Source: Vitis vinifera (taxonomy: Eukaryota > Streptophyta > Magnoliopsida > Vitales > Vitaceae). Taken from it: a stretch of DNA of 64,000 bases. Below the pieces are notes generated by a model. That model was not told the DNA's origin and made no database searches. It worked only from the letters and a program-made list of their open reading frames with translations. The stretch spans positions 30,277,001-30,341,000 of the forward strand of contig NC_081822.1 in NCBI RefSeq assembly GCF_030704535.1, given 5' to 3'. Positions 1-11,321 of this stretch are shown piece after piece. A program made the position numbers and the translations under genes. The number at the start of each line of letters is the position of its first letter. Position 1 is the stretch's first letter.

Positions 1-2231
1 ACTTTTTCTCAACCCCTATTCCATCTACACATCATGACACCTCCTTGGAAAACGAAGGATACCTGCCAATCTCTAGAAAGGACAATTCTCTCTTTTCCTT
101 CTCTACATGGTACATTCTAGAGAGTCTGAACTGTACAAAGGATATACATGAGAGGAATTAATGCGAGGGGTAGAATTCTGGAGATGGAAATGTAGCTATG
201 AGCCATGAACCAAGAACATAAGGTGGTCAAAGAAGCAAATATCAGAGGATGAGCGGCTGCACTAACTCAAGGTAACAAAATTCTAAATTTGGCTTAGCAT
301 ACATCATACAAAGAAAAATCTTGACAATTACCACCAAACATGAGAAATGTCAAACAATAAATCTTCTGTCTTGTATTTTGTATTTTTTTTGGTAAATTAA
401 ATAAGAGATTTATGTTTTTTATTTATTTTAATTTTCCTTTCTTGGAAACTTTTTGTTAGCTCCTGTATACAACCTGAAAAATTAGAGTTTTAATATCATA
501 TTAGAGTGGTAGTTATCTTAGGATTGTAAATTTGGTTCATTGGCTAAAAACCTAGTCCAGGCATAAGCCTAGCCAATCCCTCTAGGCCAGATTTGGGCTG
601 ATTTTTTACGCCTGAATCCGGCCCGACCAGTGTAGCCCAAGCCCAATCAACAAGATGGGCTGAAGTGTCTTGCAAATTATGATATGAAAAGTCTCCAAAC
701 CTTTTAGAACATGTAAAAAAACATGTTTGATTAAGAAAGGATAAGATAATACACATATTTGGAAAAATGATTTTAATGTATTGAAAATTACGTAAATAAC
801 CTCATTTTAACTTTTTGTTGTTAAATTTTTTATTCGAAAAGTGCTTGATGTGAAATAGGGATTAGAAAACTAGTGGAGGTTACTTTTGATCGAAAGAGGT
901 TAAATTTCATGTTTTTAAAAGAGAGAGGTCATTATTTCATTTTGGATTTTCAATGACCTTTTTAATAATAATAATAAAAAATTATTAGTGATTCACAACC
1001 AATAAGTTAAAATTAATGCTTGGGTATTGGGCCAGGCCTGGGCTAGGACTTAATTTGTCAACCTAATCTAAAGGTCTATATGGGCCAAGCTAAGGGTGAC
1101 CAACACTCGGCCTATTTGGATAACTGGGTAGTCCAAAAACTAAGATGATATTTGTTTTTTGATTGAATAAAAAAAATCAAAATATTTGATTTTTTCTACT
1201 CAACTAAAAATAATATGTTGATATCAATTAATATAATTAAAGTAAACTTCTTATTAATAAGTTCAGTTTAGTCATATTAGTTAACATTAACAAATTACTT
1301 TTAATCCAATAGAAAAAATCAAATATTTTACCTTTTTCAATTCAACCAACAAATAAACGCCATCTAAAGAAATGAACTAAATATGAATTTAATGTTGGTC
1401 TAGGATCAACGATCATGTTTAAGGTTATAGAGATTAATCATAATACCATATAGAAGATAGGAATATTAAAAATCTTAGTGGCGGATAAATTTGGTTTTTG
1501 TGGTGATGAATTTTTTAAATTTTATTCCAATTTAAAAATTTTTTAAACACATAATGAAGAGCATGCATTCTAATCATGGACTAAATATCTATGTTTTCAA
1601 AACAAGATCGATTATTGAATTGAAAAAGTTATTAGTTCACGGTTCAATGGTCAGACCGATGGTCAAACTAGGGTTGAACCAATGATTGCATAAATATGTA
1701 TTTTATATATTATTAAAATTTAAAATATTTATAAATTTTTTTAAATATATAAAGCATTAAAGATCAATAATATTTATTTTTTCATATTTAATATTATCAA
1801 GTTAATATATATAAATGTATTAATATTTTAAAATTTTATTAAATAAAATATATATAATATTTAAATGTAAAGATATTTATTGAAAGTTATTTAATTTAAC
1901 TATATATATATATATATATATAAAGTTATATATCTTATTTTTTTTACAGTTGTAAAAATTATTATATTATTTACAATTTTGTTATTATAAAAAATTTAAG
2001 AACTTTATTGTTATATAATTTGTTGTTGTGTGAAAATATTAAAAAAAAACTCTAATAGTATAGAGGTGCAAAACCTCAAGGTGGTTATGCTTCAAATTTT
2101 TTTTCTCATTCCTCCCTCCCAGCAATCCCACATTGAAGGAGATAGGAAGTAAGATGGCTTTATATTGCCACACATTAACCCCTCTTACAAGCAACTTCAA
2201 ATGGCTCTTTGGATAGCCCAGCCCCACGGCA
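1..2231. other. AT-rich non-genic flank with TE-like fragments
   Basis: I see no convincing gene. The stretch is AT-rich, with a (TA)n run near 1901-1922. Around 545-680 and 1021-1145 lie GC-richer segments rich in GGCC/GGGC words; the 1021-1145 segment recurs, diverged, near 33500-33660. Around 2050-2230 the text (short leader, 'cccacattgaaggag' near 2127-2141, then a unique stretch) resembles the edge of a TE or LTR remnant, but I could not fix its boundaries. Short open frames here have no recognisable content. Confidence 0.5.
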
Positions 2232-2240
2232 ATGTTAAAA
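2232..2240. repeat. Left 9-bp target-site duplication of the MULE block
   Basis: The nine bases ATGTTAAAA lie directly outside the left terminal inverted repeat. The nine bases outside the right repeat (19189-19197) are ATATTAAAA, an 8/9 match. Nine-base target duplications are the usual product of Mutator-superfamily transposition. Confidence 0.7.
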
Positions 2241-2330
2241 GGGAGAGTTGTTACCCTTAAGGGTAGGCTGAGGGAAAAAATGACCAATGAGGGTGGGTAA
2301 ATTTGATAATTCTTTTGAAGGCCTTATATT
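2241..2330 (+). repeat. Left terminal inverted repeat of the MULE block
   Basis: It starts GGGAGAGTTGTTACCC and runs through TTAAGGGTAGG, GAGGGAAAAAATGACCAATG and GGTAAATTTGATAA. The reverse complement of 19070-19188 carries the same words in the same order, with a 3-bp indel near the tip and about 30 extra bases before the shared AAGGCCTTAT near the inner end. The GGG tip fits the G-rich ends common in MULE TIRs. Confidence 0.7.
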
Positions 2331-2334
2331 TTTA

Positions 2335-2703
2335 TTAGACTAATTTACCCTCAATTTGACCATTGAACCAGCCATTGTCACCAGACGATTGTTCCATTTG
2401 GATCTGCCTCTGGAAGTCCGCGGGGGACACCACTGGATCTCCAACAACATGGCGATCCTCCGATCCTGGATCTGATCTCACTGAATAATCCTTGGGAAGC
2501 ACATCTGGAACCGTGAGTGGAGGCGTTGGATCCTGCAATTTCACGGGGGGAGGCGGAGCGAGCCCTTTATCCAACTCAAACAAAAAATCTGGATTGGTCT
2601 CGGAGGCCGCCGCCTGAGGTGAAGAACCTTCCAGAGGCTGGATCTGCACAAAAGCCCCACTAGTCCAAGGTAAAGTCCTCACAAAGCCTTCCAAATTCTG
2701 CTT
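2335..2703 (-). pseudogene. GC-rich coding fragment beside the left MULE TIR, unidentified
   Basis: An open frame of about 120 codons ends in TAG five bases inside the left TIR. Its composition (GC-rich, PPPP run, few stops) differs sharply from the AT-rich surroundings. There is no good ATG: a possible splice acceptor (AAGCAG near 2698-2703) precedes the first codons, so it looks like a captured internal or terminal exon. The product is acidic and proline-rich and ends with a GW dipeptide (SSGDNGWFNGQ). I do not recognise the family. A GC-rich captured exon just inside a TIR is typical of Pack-MULEs. Confidence 0.4.
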
Positions 2704-2994
2704 ATTTCATGCTTTGCCCTAAGTGTTTTGGGTTTGGGTCTGTTTGGTTGCTGAGAAAATTTGGGAAAAAAAGAAATAAACTTGGGGTTTGGGTCTATTT
2801 TTCTTTTGTTTTGCTTTTCGTTTTCTCAGGAACCAAACGGTGGGCGATTGCAAGGCTTTTCTTTGGCCGAGAGTGGTTTTGTGCTTTGCTTGGGTGGTGG
2901 GAAAAAGGTAAGGAAAGAAAAGAAATTGGCGTCTTAGAATATTGAGTTTCAAGGCTCTGTTAGAGGAGTTGTTTGGGTGTTTTTTTGTTTGAGT

Positions 2995-3249
2995 TCATTT
3001 TTGAGAAAAGATTTCTAGGCTACTGATTTTGTTTGAGATTACAAAGAATGTGGGTATCGAGTATTTGGGTTTTTGTGTGAGATCACGTTTTTTGCCCCAA
3101 GAATTTGCTGCAGCTTTACCCCATGAATCAGTCGCTTCCCTAAAATTGCTGGTTCCTTCTTTTGAATTTTTTGTTTGATTCCAAGCAGATGATTGAGCTC
3201 CATCAGGGGCCTTCAATTGATTCCAAGTTTCAGCCCCATCTCTTGTCAT
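2995..3249 (-). pseudogene. WG/GW-rich fragment, second piece (Argonaute-hook-like)
   Basis: The minus-strand frame encodes W-rich, polar, low-complexity sequence: ETWNQLK, SSAWNQTK, DSWGKAAANSWGKK. The two SWGK words and regular tryptophan spacing resemble the reiterated WG/GW Argonaute-binding tail of plant SPT5-like/KTF1 or of the Pol V subunit NRPE1. It lies downstream, in minus orientation, of the larger fragment at 4315-4853, so the two may be pieces of one captured region split by intronic or inserted DNA, including a LINE tail. After KYSIPTFF the sequence looks non-coding. No KOW, NGN or polymerase domain is visible nearby, so only a tail fragment is present. Confidence 0.45.
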
Positions 3250-4024
3250 GCTTCCACTTCCTGTACTTGTTCCTCTATTCCAACCTGATCCTTGTTTATC
3301 CCAGGCCTCAGCTTGGGCACCAGCTATTGACTGTTTGTCGTATGATGCATCCTTGCTAATTCTTAATATATCCTTGTTTGTTCTATTTACATAATTTCTT
3401 TATACGGGCATTGATTAATTAGCCTAATAAGTTGAATTTCAAATGTTGGCTGTCAATTTTTGCTTGGTTTTTTTTGGGGGAAAATGCATTCAAATGTCAG
3501 ATTCATGTGTGTTTATAGTGCATTTTTTTTTAAAAATAATTTATCTAGTTGTGGCTTTGTTGTAATGATAAAATGTGGGTGTTGATTAATAGTCATAATC
3601 ATGCTGAAATTTGAAAGATTAGGTCTGGTTTTTGGTCTTCATGCTTCTTAATTTCTTCCTATTCTTCATGCTTCTGGTCTGGTTAAAACATGTATGGAGA
3701 TGTTTTATATGCTTCTTGTATGGTGCATCATTGAGCATGCAAATGTTATTTTGACTGTGATTGTGCTAAATTATACTCTTGTATTAGTAGGAAAATATTG
3801 GTCCAGAATTTCCAAAGCTGGCTGTAAATTTCTTCTTGATTTTCTCTGGACTGTATGGAAGATGTCTGGAAATTGAGGCTATACATGTTATATAATATCG
3901 ATGACAAAGTTAGTTTATATTGTAATCTGTAAATATTTCTTGTTTTATGGTTGTTGTAGTGTCATAGATTGTAGCTTCTGAGTAGATGGTTCATGTTGAA
4001 TCTGATTTTGCTTATTTTGGCTTT
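3250..4024. other. Non-coding interior of the MULE block between WG/GW fragments
   Basis: AT-rich, intron-like sequence. A degenerate internal repetition is visible: related phrases (mouse-over words 'gttggctgtcaatttttgc' near 3442 and 'gctggctgtaaatttcttc' near 3819) occur twice. No coding or RNA signal was recognised. Confidence 0.4.
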
Positions 4025-4315
4025 TTGATAAGTAAGCAAAAGAGAGAATTTATTAATGAAAAGGGCTATACACAAAGCAAAAGGCATAGCCAAAACAAGG
4101 GAAAATAATGCTCCCTCCCTCAATTAGACCTAGCCAATCTACAAACTCGAATGAGGACATAATTCCTTATGCTATGTACATCCTAACCCCAAGACAATAG
4201 ATTAATCACAAATGAACTCTTCAAAAAGTGAACCAATTGTTTTGTATTTTGAAATGCTCTTCAGTTTTTCTCTTTCCACAAAGTCCACAAAATACACAAT
4301 GGGGCAGCGCTTCAA
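4025..4315 (-). mobile_element. 5'-truncated L1-type LINE tail
   Basis: On the minus strand the frame ALPHCVFCGLCGKR, then sequence encoding LKSSFV and NLLSW, resembles the extreme C-terminus (zinc-binding region after the reverse transcriptase) of plant L1 ORF2. It is followed by a 3' tail whose plus-strand form reads 'tttttgataagtaagcaaaag' near 4021-4041, a word common at the ends of plant L1 copies. The 5' side joins the WG/GW fragment at about 4310. Inference: a short 5'-truncated insertion into the captured coding region. Target duplications were not located. Confidence 0.42.
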
Positions 4316-4853
4316 ACTTTCTTTTGCTATCTTCCCTCCAGGGAGCATTGCTATCTCCTTGATCTTTACCATCACCATCTTTTTCATTATCAATGGATTT
4401 ATGATTCCAACCAGAGGATTTATCTTGTGGAGGTTTAGGAGTACCCCAACCATCTTGGTCCTGAAAACCAGAGGAGGGGTTTCCATCCAAATTACTGTCA
4501 TTAGTTTTCCATGGTGTTTTTTGATGTTCACCAGGAGCTTTTCTTTTATTCCAACCACCATCATGATCTCCAGTCCCACCAGTTTCTTCATTTGCATTGA
4601 ATTTATTATTCCAACCCGATGACATATCCTTGTTGGAAGCATTTGGATTACTCCAATCACTGGATTTGCTATGTTTTTCCCCATCCTTGTTGGAAGCATT
4701 TGGATTACTCCAATCACTGGATTTGCTATGTTTTTCCCCACTTTCACTAGTCGCTTTACCACCACCCCATTTTTTGTTCCAACTGGATCCATTATCCTCA
4801 TGAGATGCATTTTCTTCATTTGCATTGAATTTATTATTCCAACCAGATGACAT
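4221..4853 (-). pseudogene. WG/GW-rich Argonaute-hook-like coding fragment (SPT5-like/KTF1 or NRPE1 tail type)
   Basis: A 210-codon open frame starting at ATG 4851-4853. Residues 1 to about 180 are polar and low complexity with repeated tryptophans in SGWNNK, SSWNKKWGGG, SDWSNP, GGWNKR, DGWGTP and SGWNHK, giving at least six GW/WG dipeptides. A 60-bp direct duplication at about 4622-4740 repeats a 20-residue SDWSNP unit, and the phrase SGWNNKFNANEE occurs twice. From about residue 180 the frame runs into a LINE tail, so the natural C-terminus is lost. Known: such reiterated WG/GW tails in plants occur in KTF1/SPT5-like and NRPE1 and bind AGO4-clade Argonautes. Inference: a captured fragment inside the MULE; whether it is expressed is unknown. 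Other W-rich low-complexity proteins are possible. Confidence 0.5.
4622..4740. repeat. Two tandem 60-bp copies inside the WG/GW coding fragment
   Basis: Two direct copies of a unit containing ATCCTTGTTGGAAGCATTTG are adjacent and nearly identical. The unit is a multiple of three, so on the minus strand it duplicates 20 residues including one SDWSNP motif without breaking the frame. Confidence 0.8.
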
Positions 4854-5143
4854 ATTGTATTTTTAAAATCTCAATTTTCACCAGTTGCGTTGATCTAACC
4901 ACCTATCATGCTGTTTAAGCTATTTTCTCCATTTGGAGACTTAACTTTTTTCTTCTTTTTGTTTTCCCATTTGGCCTGCATTCCATGTAGTTCACTGGCT
5001 TTCCTTTCCAGGTTGGTGTTAGATCTTCTGTCGTAAAAGTGGTACACCACTGAGTTCTTTAGTTTAATGGTGATGGAAATCAAAATATGCTTTTTTTTTT
5101 TTTTCCACATGCATGATGGCATAGCCCTTTTACTGTTTTGCAG

Positions 5144-7958
5144 TATGCAGAACTGAAACCAGTTCCATGCTTGACTTACTCAGATGCTCAAAAGTTAAGA
5201 GAAACAAGTGCCACCCCAATTCTTAGACAGGTAATGTTCTTGGAATTGACTCATTTTCTCTCATTGAAAATCTCAGATAGTAATTTCATTCATGAAATTT
5301 ATTTACTTTTAAATCAACTGGTTGTTTCCCTTGAAAACTCCTTTCATTGTATAAAATCTCAGATATCTTCTCTTATGAAACTGATTTATGTAATCATTCT
5401 GTTGGTTGCTTTTGGTAAGTGAACTCCTTCAGCATAAATCCTCTAATCCTCTTTTTTGACCCAAGAAAATTTGACATCATCCTAGAAAGGGTTGAATTTT
5501 CATGTGTCTGAAGAAATTTTTATCTATTTGTAGATTTTTTTTATTACAAAGTCTCCTGGTAAGTTTTCTTTCCTTACAGAATCTCATAAAATTTTGTTTT
5601 TTCTCTCGAGAACTATTCTTTTTAAAACATTTTGGGGTCACTCCTTTTGTATTAAACTCTTTCTATTTAAGTGCTCTTTCAAGCCAAGAACATTTGATAG
5701 CATCTTAGCAGGATTGGATCTCTATGCATGGAATGAAATTTTTATTCTTTAAGAACTGCACATCAGTCCCTTTTTTATTTTCTTTTGTCATCAAGAATAT
5801 CCTTGCACTTTCATTTAGCAATCTTCGCTAGTATTGTTTTTATAAATATGATGATAATTTCTATATGCTACCCCTTTGTTTCATGGTATCTACTCAAGGA
5901 AACTGATGAAAAATTCAGTTGTTGGGTTGACCATATTATATTTTGTAATACAGAAGGCAAAAGTGGAGATGTATAAAATATGTACAACTTGACTTGGCTT
6001 AACAAAGCCCTGTCTCATCAATTTTTTTCACAAACCCTTTTTGAGCATTATTCAATATGCAAATTTGTCTATATTTCATATATTGAGGTTCTGTGACAGG
6101 TTACTAAAATAATAAAAATGAAAAGAAAAAGGGAAAAGGGTGAACTGGCAATAAAGGGTTCTTGGTCCTCACCAACTGACAATGAAAGGCCTTGCAGTAC
6201 CCCTGATTCTGTAGTCTCTCATATTAGGCCACTGCTTGTTGAGGAGAGTGGTCATGTAACATAGTGAACTGTGATACACCTTATTCTTGTAAAATCTAGG
6301 AGATATGATTAGGTTATTTTGGGGTAGAGAATGTTTCAGAATAACTTTTACAATTACCTTTCCTGTTAGATTAGCTATGATATCACTAATATTTAAATTA
6401 TATTCCAGTTTAGGCATGTAATATGTGAAAACCTTTTTGGGTTGACTAATGGAAACTATGGAGTAAGTTCTTGCAAGTTATACAGGGCTAAGAAATTCCC
6501 TGTTATCCTGATAACACTACATGGCAAGTGGAGAAGCCCCACTGCCAGTAATTATTGTATGGTATATGTGCTGCTGCAGTTTTAATCTGTATATAGAGTT
6601 ACTAGAGGATGAACATAAGATGTTTTGTTATATGATCCAAATTAAATAGATCCATTGTGTACTGACTGCCCTCATGAGATGGACAATATTCTTGTCAATA
6701 TTATCTACATGCAAATGCATATTCTTATGTAGCTGATTTTTGCCTCAATTATTTCAATGTGTGAACAATATACTTTATTGTTTTATGACCAATTTTTTTA
6801 TTACTTTGGTTACTTTAACTAGGTCAGGAATGATGTTATAAGATATCGTTATGGGGATGAACAACATTTGGAAGAAGCATTGAAACGGATTTTTCAGTAT
6901 GGTCTGGTAGGTTCTGCAACTTCATTTTATGCTACATGTAATTTTTGGATGGTATTTCTCTATCAACATAAAATATCTGAGAGATCATACCTTTTTATTT
7001 TATTGTTACTTGCTTTGGTTGCACCAATCTACTACCTAGGGCAAGGCTTAGTTTGACCAAAGGACCTTTTTGTGTGCAAATTTTAGTTATTAGAATTTGT
7101 TGGCCTATTCTTGTCAGTGGCAAGGTTCTTTGAGCAAAAATATTAAAATTCTAACTCAAAATATGACTGCCTACTATTTAAGCAAGAATGAAGTAAGGAT
7201 CACTTCTTAACTGACGGCCTAGAAGCTCCTCATGAAGAAAAATCACATATGATGGAACCCCATTCATAAATGGAAAAGCTGCCCTGGGAACATGAAAATA
7301 AAAATAACAAGGCTTTTCTCAAAGCCTCTTGAGGGGTGTAACTTGGCTGATATCTGCACCAGAATCTTACACAATGGCATAAAGCCTCTTGAGAGCACCA
7401 GAATCTATAGCTAATGTGTTGGTCGTATTTTTTATGAGCTCTTCAAATTAGATGGCCCTTACATTTCCTGTCATTCGTACAAGGCTCTGTTTTACAAAAG
7501 TACTTTGATTGCTTCAGAAATTAGAACCATGGTCCATAATTGATTATTTCCAAATGTCATGATCAATATTGCTATTTCGGCTGCCTCAATTTTGCCACAA
7601 TTTCCCAGGTAACTGAAGATGGTAAATACTGTTTAGTGCTGGTGTTTGAGGCAAAAGCCCTGCAGTTGTCAGATTTTGAAAAAAGACAGGTAAAGAAAAT
7701 TATGTGAATTTACAGGGTTACTTTCCATTGATTATTTGAATATATTTTTCTTCATAAAGACCACTTTTAACATTATTACGCAAGAGTTCTCTTAATATTT
7801 TGATCTTGATTGGAGTGAGTGCTTGAGGTCCTATATCTTATAATTCTGGTTGTGACCTGAGTTTTAAAGAATAACTCTGTTCTGACTTTTCAAGCCAAAT
7901 GATGATTTTTAGGCAAAATTTGCTTCATTCTTTGGACCGGGTATCACAGCTGAAGTTG
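5144..7958 (+). pseudogene. Four consecutive exons of an unidentified captured gene
   Basis: Four exon-like segments share one reading frame and have good splice sites: 5144-5230 (CAG before, GTAATG after), 6823-6906 (TAG / GTAGGT), 7609-7689 (CAG / GTAAAG) and 7913-7958 (TAG / GTGAGT). The first three are whole-codon exons of 29, 28 and 27 codons. Conserved-looking phrases include LTYSDAQKLRETSATPILRQ, DVIRYRYGDEQHLEEALKR and CLVLVFEAKALQLSDFEKRQ; the last exon reads FASFFGPGITAEV. There are no stops. I could not identify the family. No first exon or promoter is visible, and the Ulp1 gene begins 320 bp downstream on the same strand. Inference: a genomic fragment with introns captured by the MULE, or the gene interrupted by a nested MULE at about 7960. 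Confidence 0.5.
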
Positions 7959-7990
7959 GTGAGTTCTAACTTATGCATGCTTGAAATGTG

Positions 7991-8017
7991 ACAATACAAA
8001 TGCCCTACATTTACAAT
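7991..8017 (+). repeat. Possible inner MULE end (inverted similarity to 18201-18227)
   Basis: The words ACAATACAAATGC and TTTACAAT at 7991-8017 recur inverted at 18201-18227 (ATTGTAACTA...GCATTTGTATTGT). About 20 of 27 positions match. These lie outside the Ulp1 gene and outside the tandem subterminal repeats, so they may mark degenerate ends of a nested Ulp1-type MULE. I did not find a convincing 9-bp target duplication around them. Confidence 0.35.
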
Positions 8018-8281
8018 ACACTTGCACTAGAAGTACAATATATTACAACATTACTTGATTCATTATACATTTAATTATGACAATTGATTATTTGATATAA
8101 ATTCCATAGTGCAGTGTGGAGTATAATACATGGATAAAAGGAAAAAAACAATACAATACAACCAGGTTTGAACATTATTTTAATTAGTATTATTTTATTT
8201 TGACTATATTAATGTTTGACATTGTTGTTTAATTTGACTGTTTTCATTTTAATTTTATATTATCATTTATTTACTTTTACA

Positions 8282-11262
8282 GGAGGTCAAAATAAATAGT
8301 CGATGCTCCAACAAAAAACTTAGACATCCACTTCATGAGCTAAGTGATGAAAAGAAGAGTATAATTCAACATATTGGCTTTGGTGGATTACTTCAGCTCT
8401 CTTCCACAGAGATAAGGCATAGCTTATGTAGATGGATAATAACTCATTTCAATATAGCCCACTGTAGGTTAGACATAGGACAAGAAAGGCAATTTCCAAT
8501 AACTTGTTCTGATGTAGGTGAAATTCTGGGTATTCCATATATTGGTAGGAGGCTCCTACTTTCACCTACCAATAGGAATGATAAGATGGAAAACCTATCA
8601 GATCTTAGAGATAGGCTGATTTTAATGGAAAACATGGCCGAGTTCAAAAAATTGTTTATCTTCTTCTCATGTGCTACATTACTTGCTCCAACATCAAAAT
8701 TGGATGGTAGTCATGAGTTGTGGTGTACTTTGCTTGTTGGAGACTTTGACATCAATGTTAATTGGGGTCAATTTGTACTTGACACACTGGTTGCTGGAAT
8801 TAGACATTTTCGATTGGGTAAAGGCTCATGGTTTACAGGTTGCCTTATTTTTTACAGGTAGATACCTTTTTTTATTAAATGTTGAAGGTTTCCATATCAT
8901 TTTATATGTTTTAACAAGTCTTTTCTAAATAACGTATTGATGTGTGAAATATTTGTGTTTCAGCTTTTTTATGTAAATAAATTTTACATTCCAACCATGT
9001 TGGTACCACGTACCATCCCAAAATGTGCAGCGTGGACTGATGACTTGATGAAGAAAAGGGTGCATGCGGAATTGCATGATTATGGTGATTTTGGCCTAGC
9101 TGATGTAAGAGACTATTTTCTTTCAACATTTTATTTTATTTTCATATTTGAAAAATAAATTTATAAAAATTATATATTCTTCTTTTTATTATTGTAGGTT
9201 CAAGAAGATGAAAGGGAGGAAAATGCACATGAAGACCCTGGTAATCCAGTAAATGAAGTTGAAGAAGAGACTACTGATGTGAGAACCTTCTACATCTATT
9301 CTTTTATTTAAAGCGAAAACCAAACATGTTATGCATAATAATATACATCTTTGAAACTTTGTACCATTTTGTAGGAAATTATAGCAGAATATAATGCAGC
9401 AGAGAGACAAATTCACCAATTGCTTCGAACAATGAGAGGAGCAATTGGTAAACTAGCAAAGCGGCATAATACAAATAAAACCCCATCATCTTCTCATCAA
9501 AGCAGAAGTCATAATCAACCTGATATCAATGATTCTTTCCCATCACCAGCACATGGTAGTATGATTTTTATAGCACTAGTCATTATAATTTTGTATTACT
9601 TTTAATTTCATTGCAAATGTTGTATAATTTTTTTTTTTTTGGAAAAAATAATTTTGGTTATTATGCATTCTGAAATTAGCTTATGGATCGCCACTGAATG
9701 ATCGTTTTGCTGATGGTGAAGATAATGTAGGCCCATCAACCTCACAGCCAGCAGCGCAGCATAGCAGTATACTTTCTGCTTATTTATGTTTTAATATCAA
9801 AATAATAATGAGTATATAATAATGGCTAGTATTTCTTGTGCGTGTTATTTTCATTAGTGATATTTTATTTTCTTTTATTTTCTATACATATAGTTGAGGA
9901 TGAAGTTCAGATGAATGCTATTATTCCTTACGAGACCGGACATCCTCCAATACGTTCATATCGGCTACGTCGACATGCTACTGCCCTACAATCACCATAC
10001 GTGGTACAACCGTCAATCAAATTTTCAGCGTCTTCATCTATAGCAAAGCAAGTTTTGGCATATGCATTGGACGATACACGTGATGAAAGGTAAGGTTGAA
10101 CTTAATTTAGTATAAACAAATACAATTAAGATAGGCAATCGAAATAATTAGTTTTAATTTCTAACATCATAATTATTTATGTGTAGCCAAATATTATGTT
10201 CCATGCACAATTTCTTCTTGACAAGGTTTGACTTGAAATGCTTGGGACCCGACAAATTGGTTGACAAAAAGGTATTCATATTTAGTTATGTGAAGTTAGG
10301 ATAAAATTACTCTAAAACTATATATCTAATTTTCATTAATTTACATGAAGGTTGTAACCATGCATTGTCGAATTTTGAATGGTATGGATAAAGAAAATAG
10401 GAAGCATTTCTTATCTCCAAACTTTGTGGTAAGATATGTTGTAAGAATTATAGATTGGTTTTCTTGTTTTACGTAGATTGTTTTAATCTAATGTATGGTT
10501 TGTAATTTTTTTATTATAGTCTGCTGTGGAAAACAAGAGGGGTTCCTTATCTCCAAAATACATATGTGACAATTTATGGAAATATTTCAAAAATACTCGG
10601 TTGTGCACATATGAACAGGTTTTTTTTAGTTTAATAAAAGTACTTTGTAGTTGGATATTTTTAAGTATTGTGCAGAAAATACATGAACACAACTAATTTG
10701 ATAAAATCATTGTTTTTTTTTTTTTGATCCTTGTAGTTGTTCATACCAATATGCAGGAAAAATCATTGGTATTTAATCATTTTGAATATTCATGCGAAAA
10801 GAATCGAGTTATTGGATTCATTAATTGACGGAAGGAAAAAACGGATGGATGCCTTCATAGAGAAACTGGTAAATATAGTTATAGTCCAATTACTTATGTG
10901 AATCGTTGTCATTATTTGTTAAAGATGTCCATATTTATAATTGTATATTGTGTTAAGGTGAACGTTTTGTCAACTGTCATTGGGATTCAAGAAAGAAGAC
11001 CATCAGTGGACATGACATAATTTGAATTTGTTGTTCCAGAAGTTGTCCAACAATTGAATCCGTAAGTTGCAAGATTTGTATTCCTCTTTAACTATGGAAA
11101 GCAAATCAGGTTATAAATTTACTAATTTGATACCCAATTGACTTATAATTTCCTTAATTACTATTTGCAGAACGGATTGTGGCATATTTGTAATGAAATT
11201 TATGCAATTATGGAGTAACGGTGGAATTTCTCGTGCAATTGCAAATGTATTATATTGTGGTG

Positions 11263-11321
<59 letters not shown>

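Noticed and set aside
544-756. 70-codon minus-strand frame
   Set aside because: It overlaps a dispersed GGCC-rich repeat and has no recognisable content.
2709-2952. Open frames on both strands of 70-80 codons
   Set aside because: Low-complexity intron- or leader-like sequence; neither has protein character. The plus strand resembles a plant 5' leader, but no following gene was found.
4212-4622. 136-codon plus-strand frame
   Set aside because: It is the antisense shadow of the WG/GW frame and LINE tail, with no recognisable protein features.
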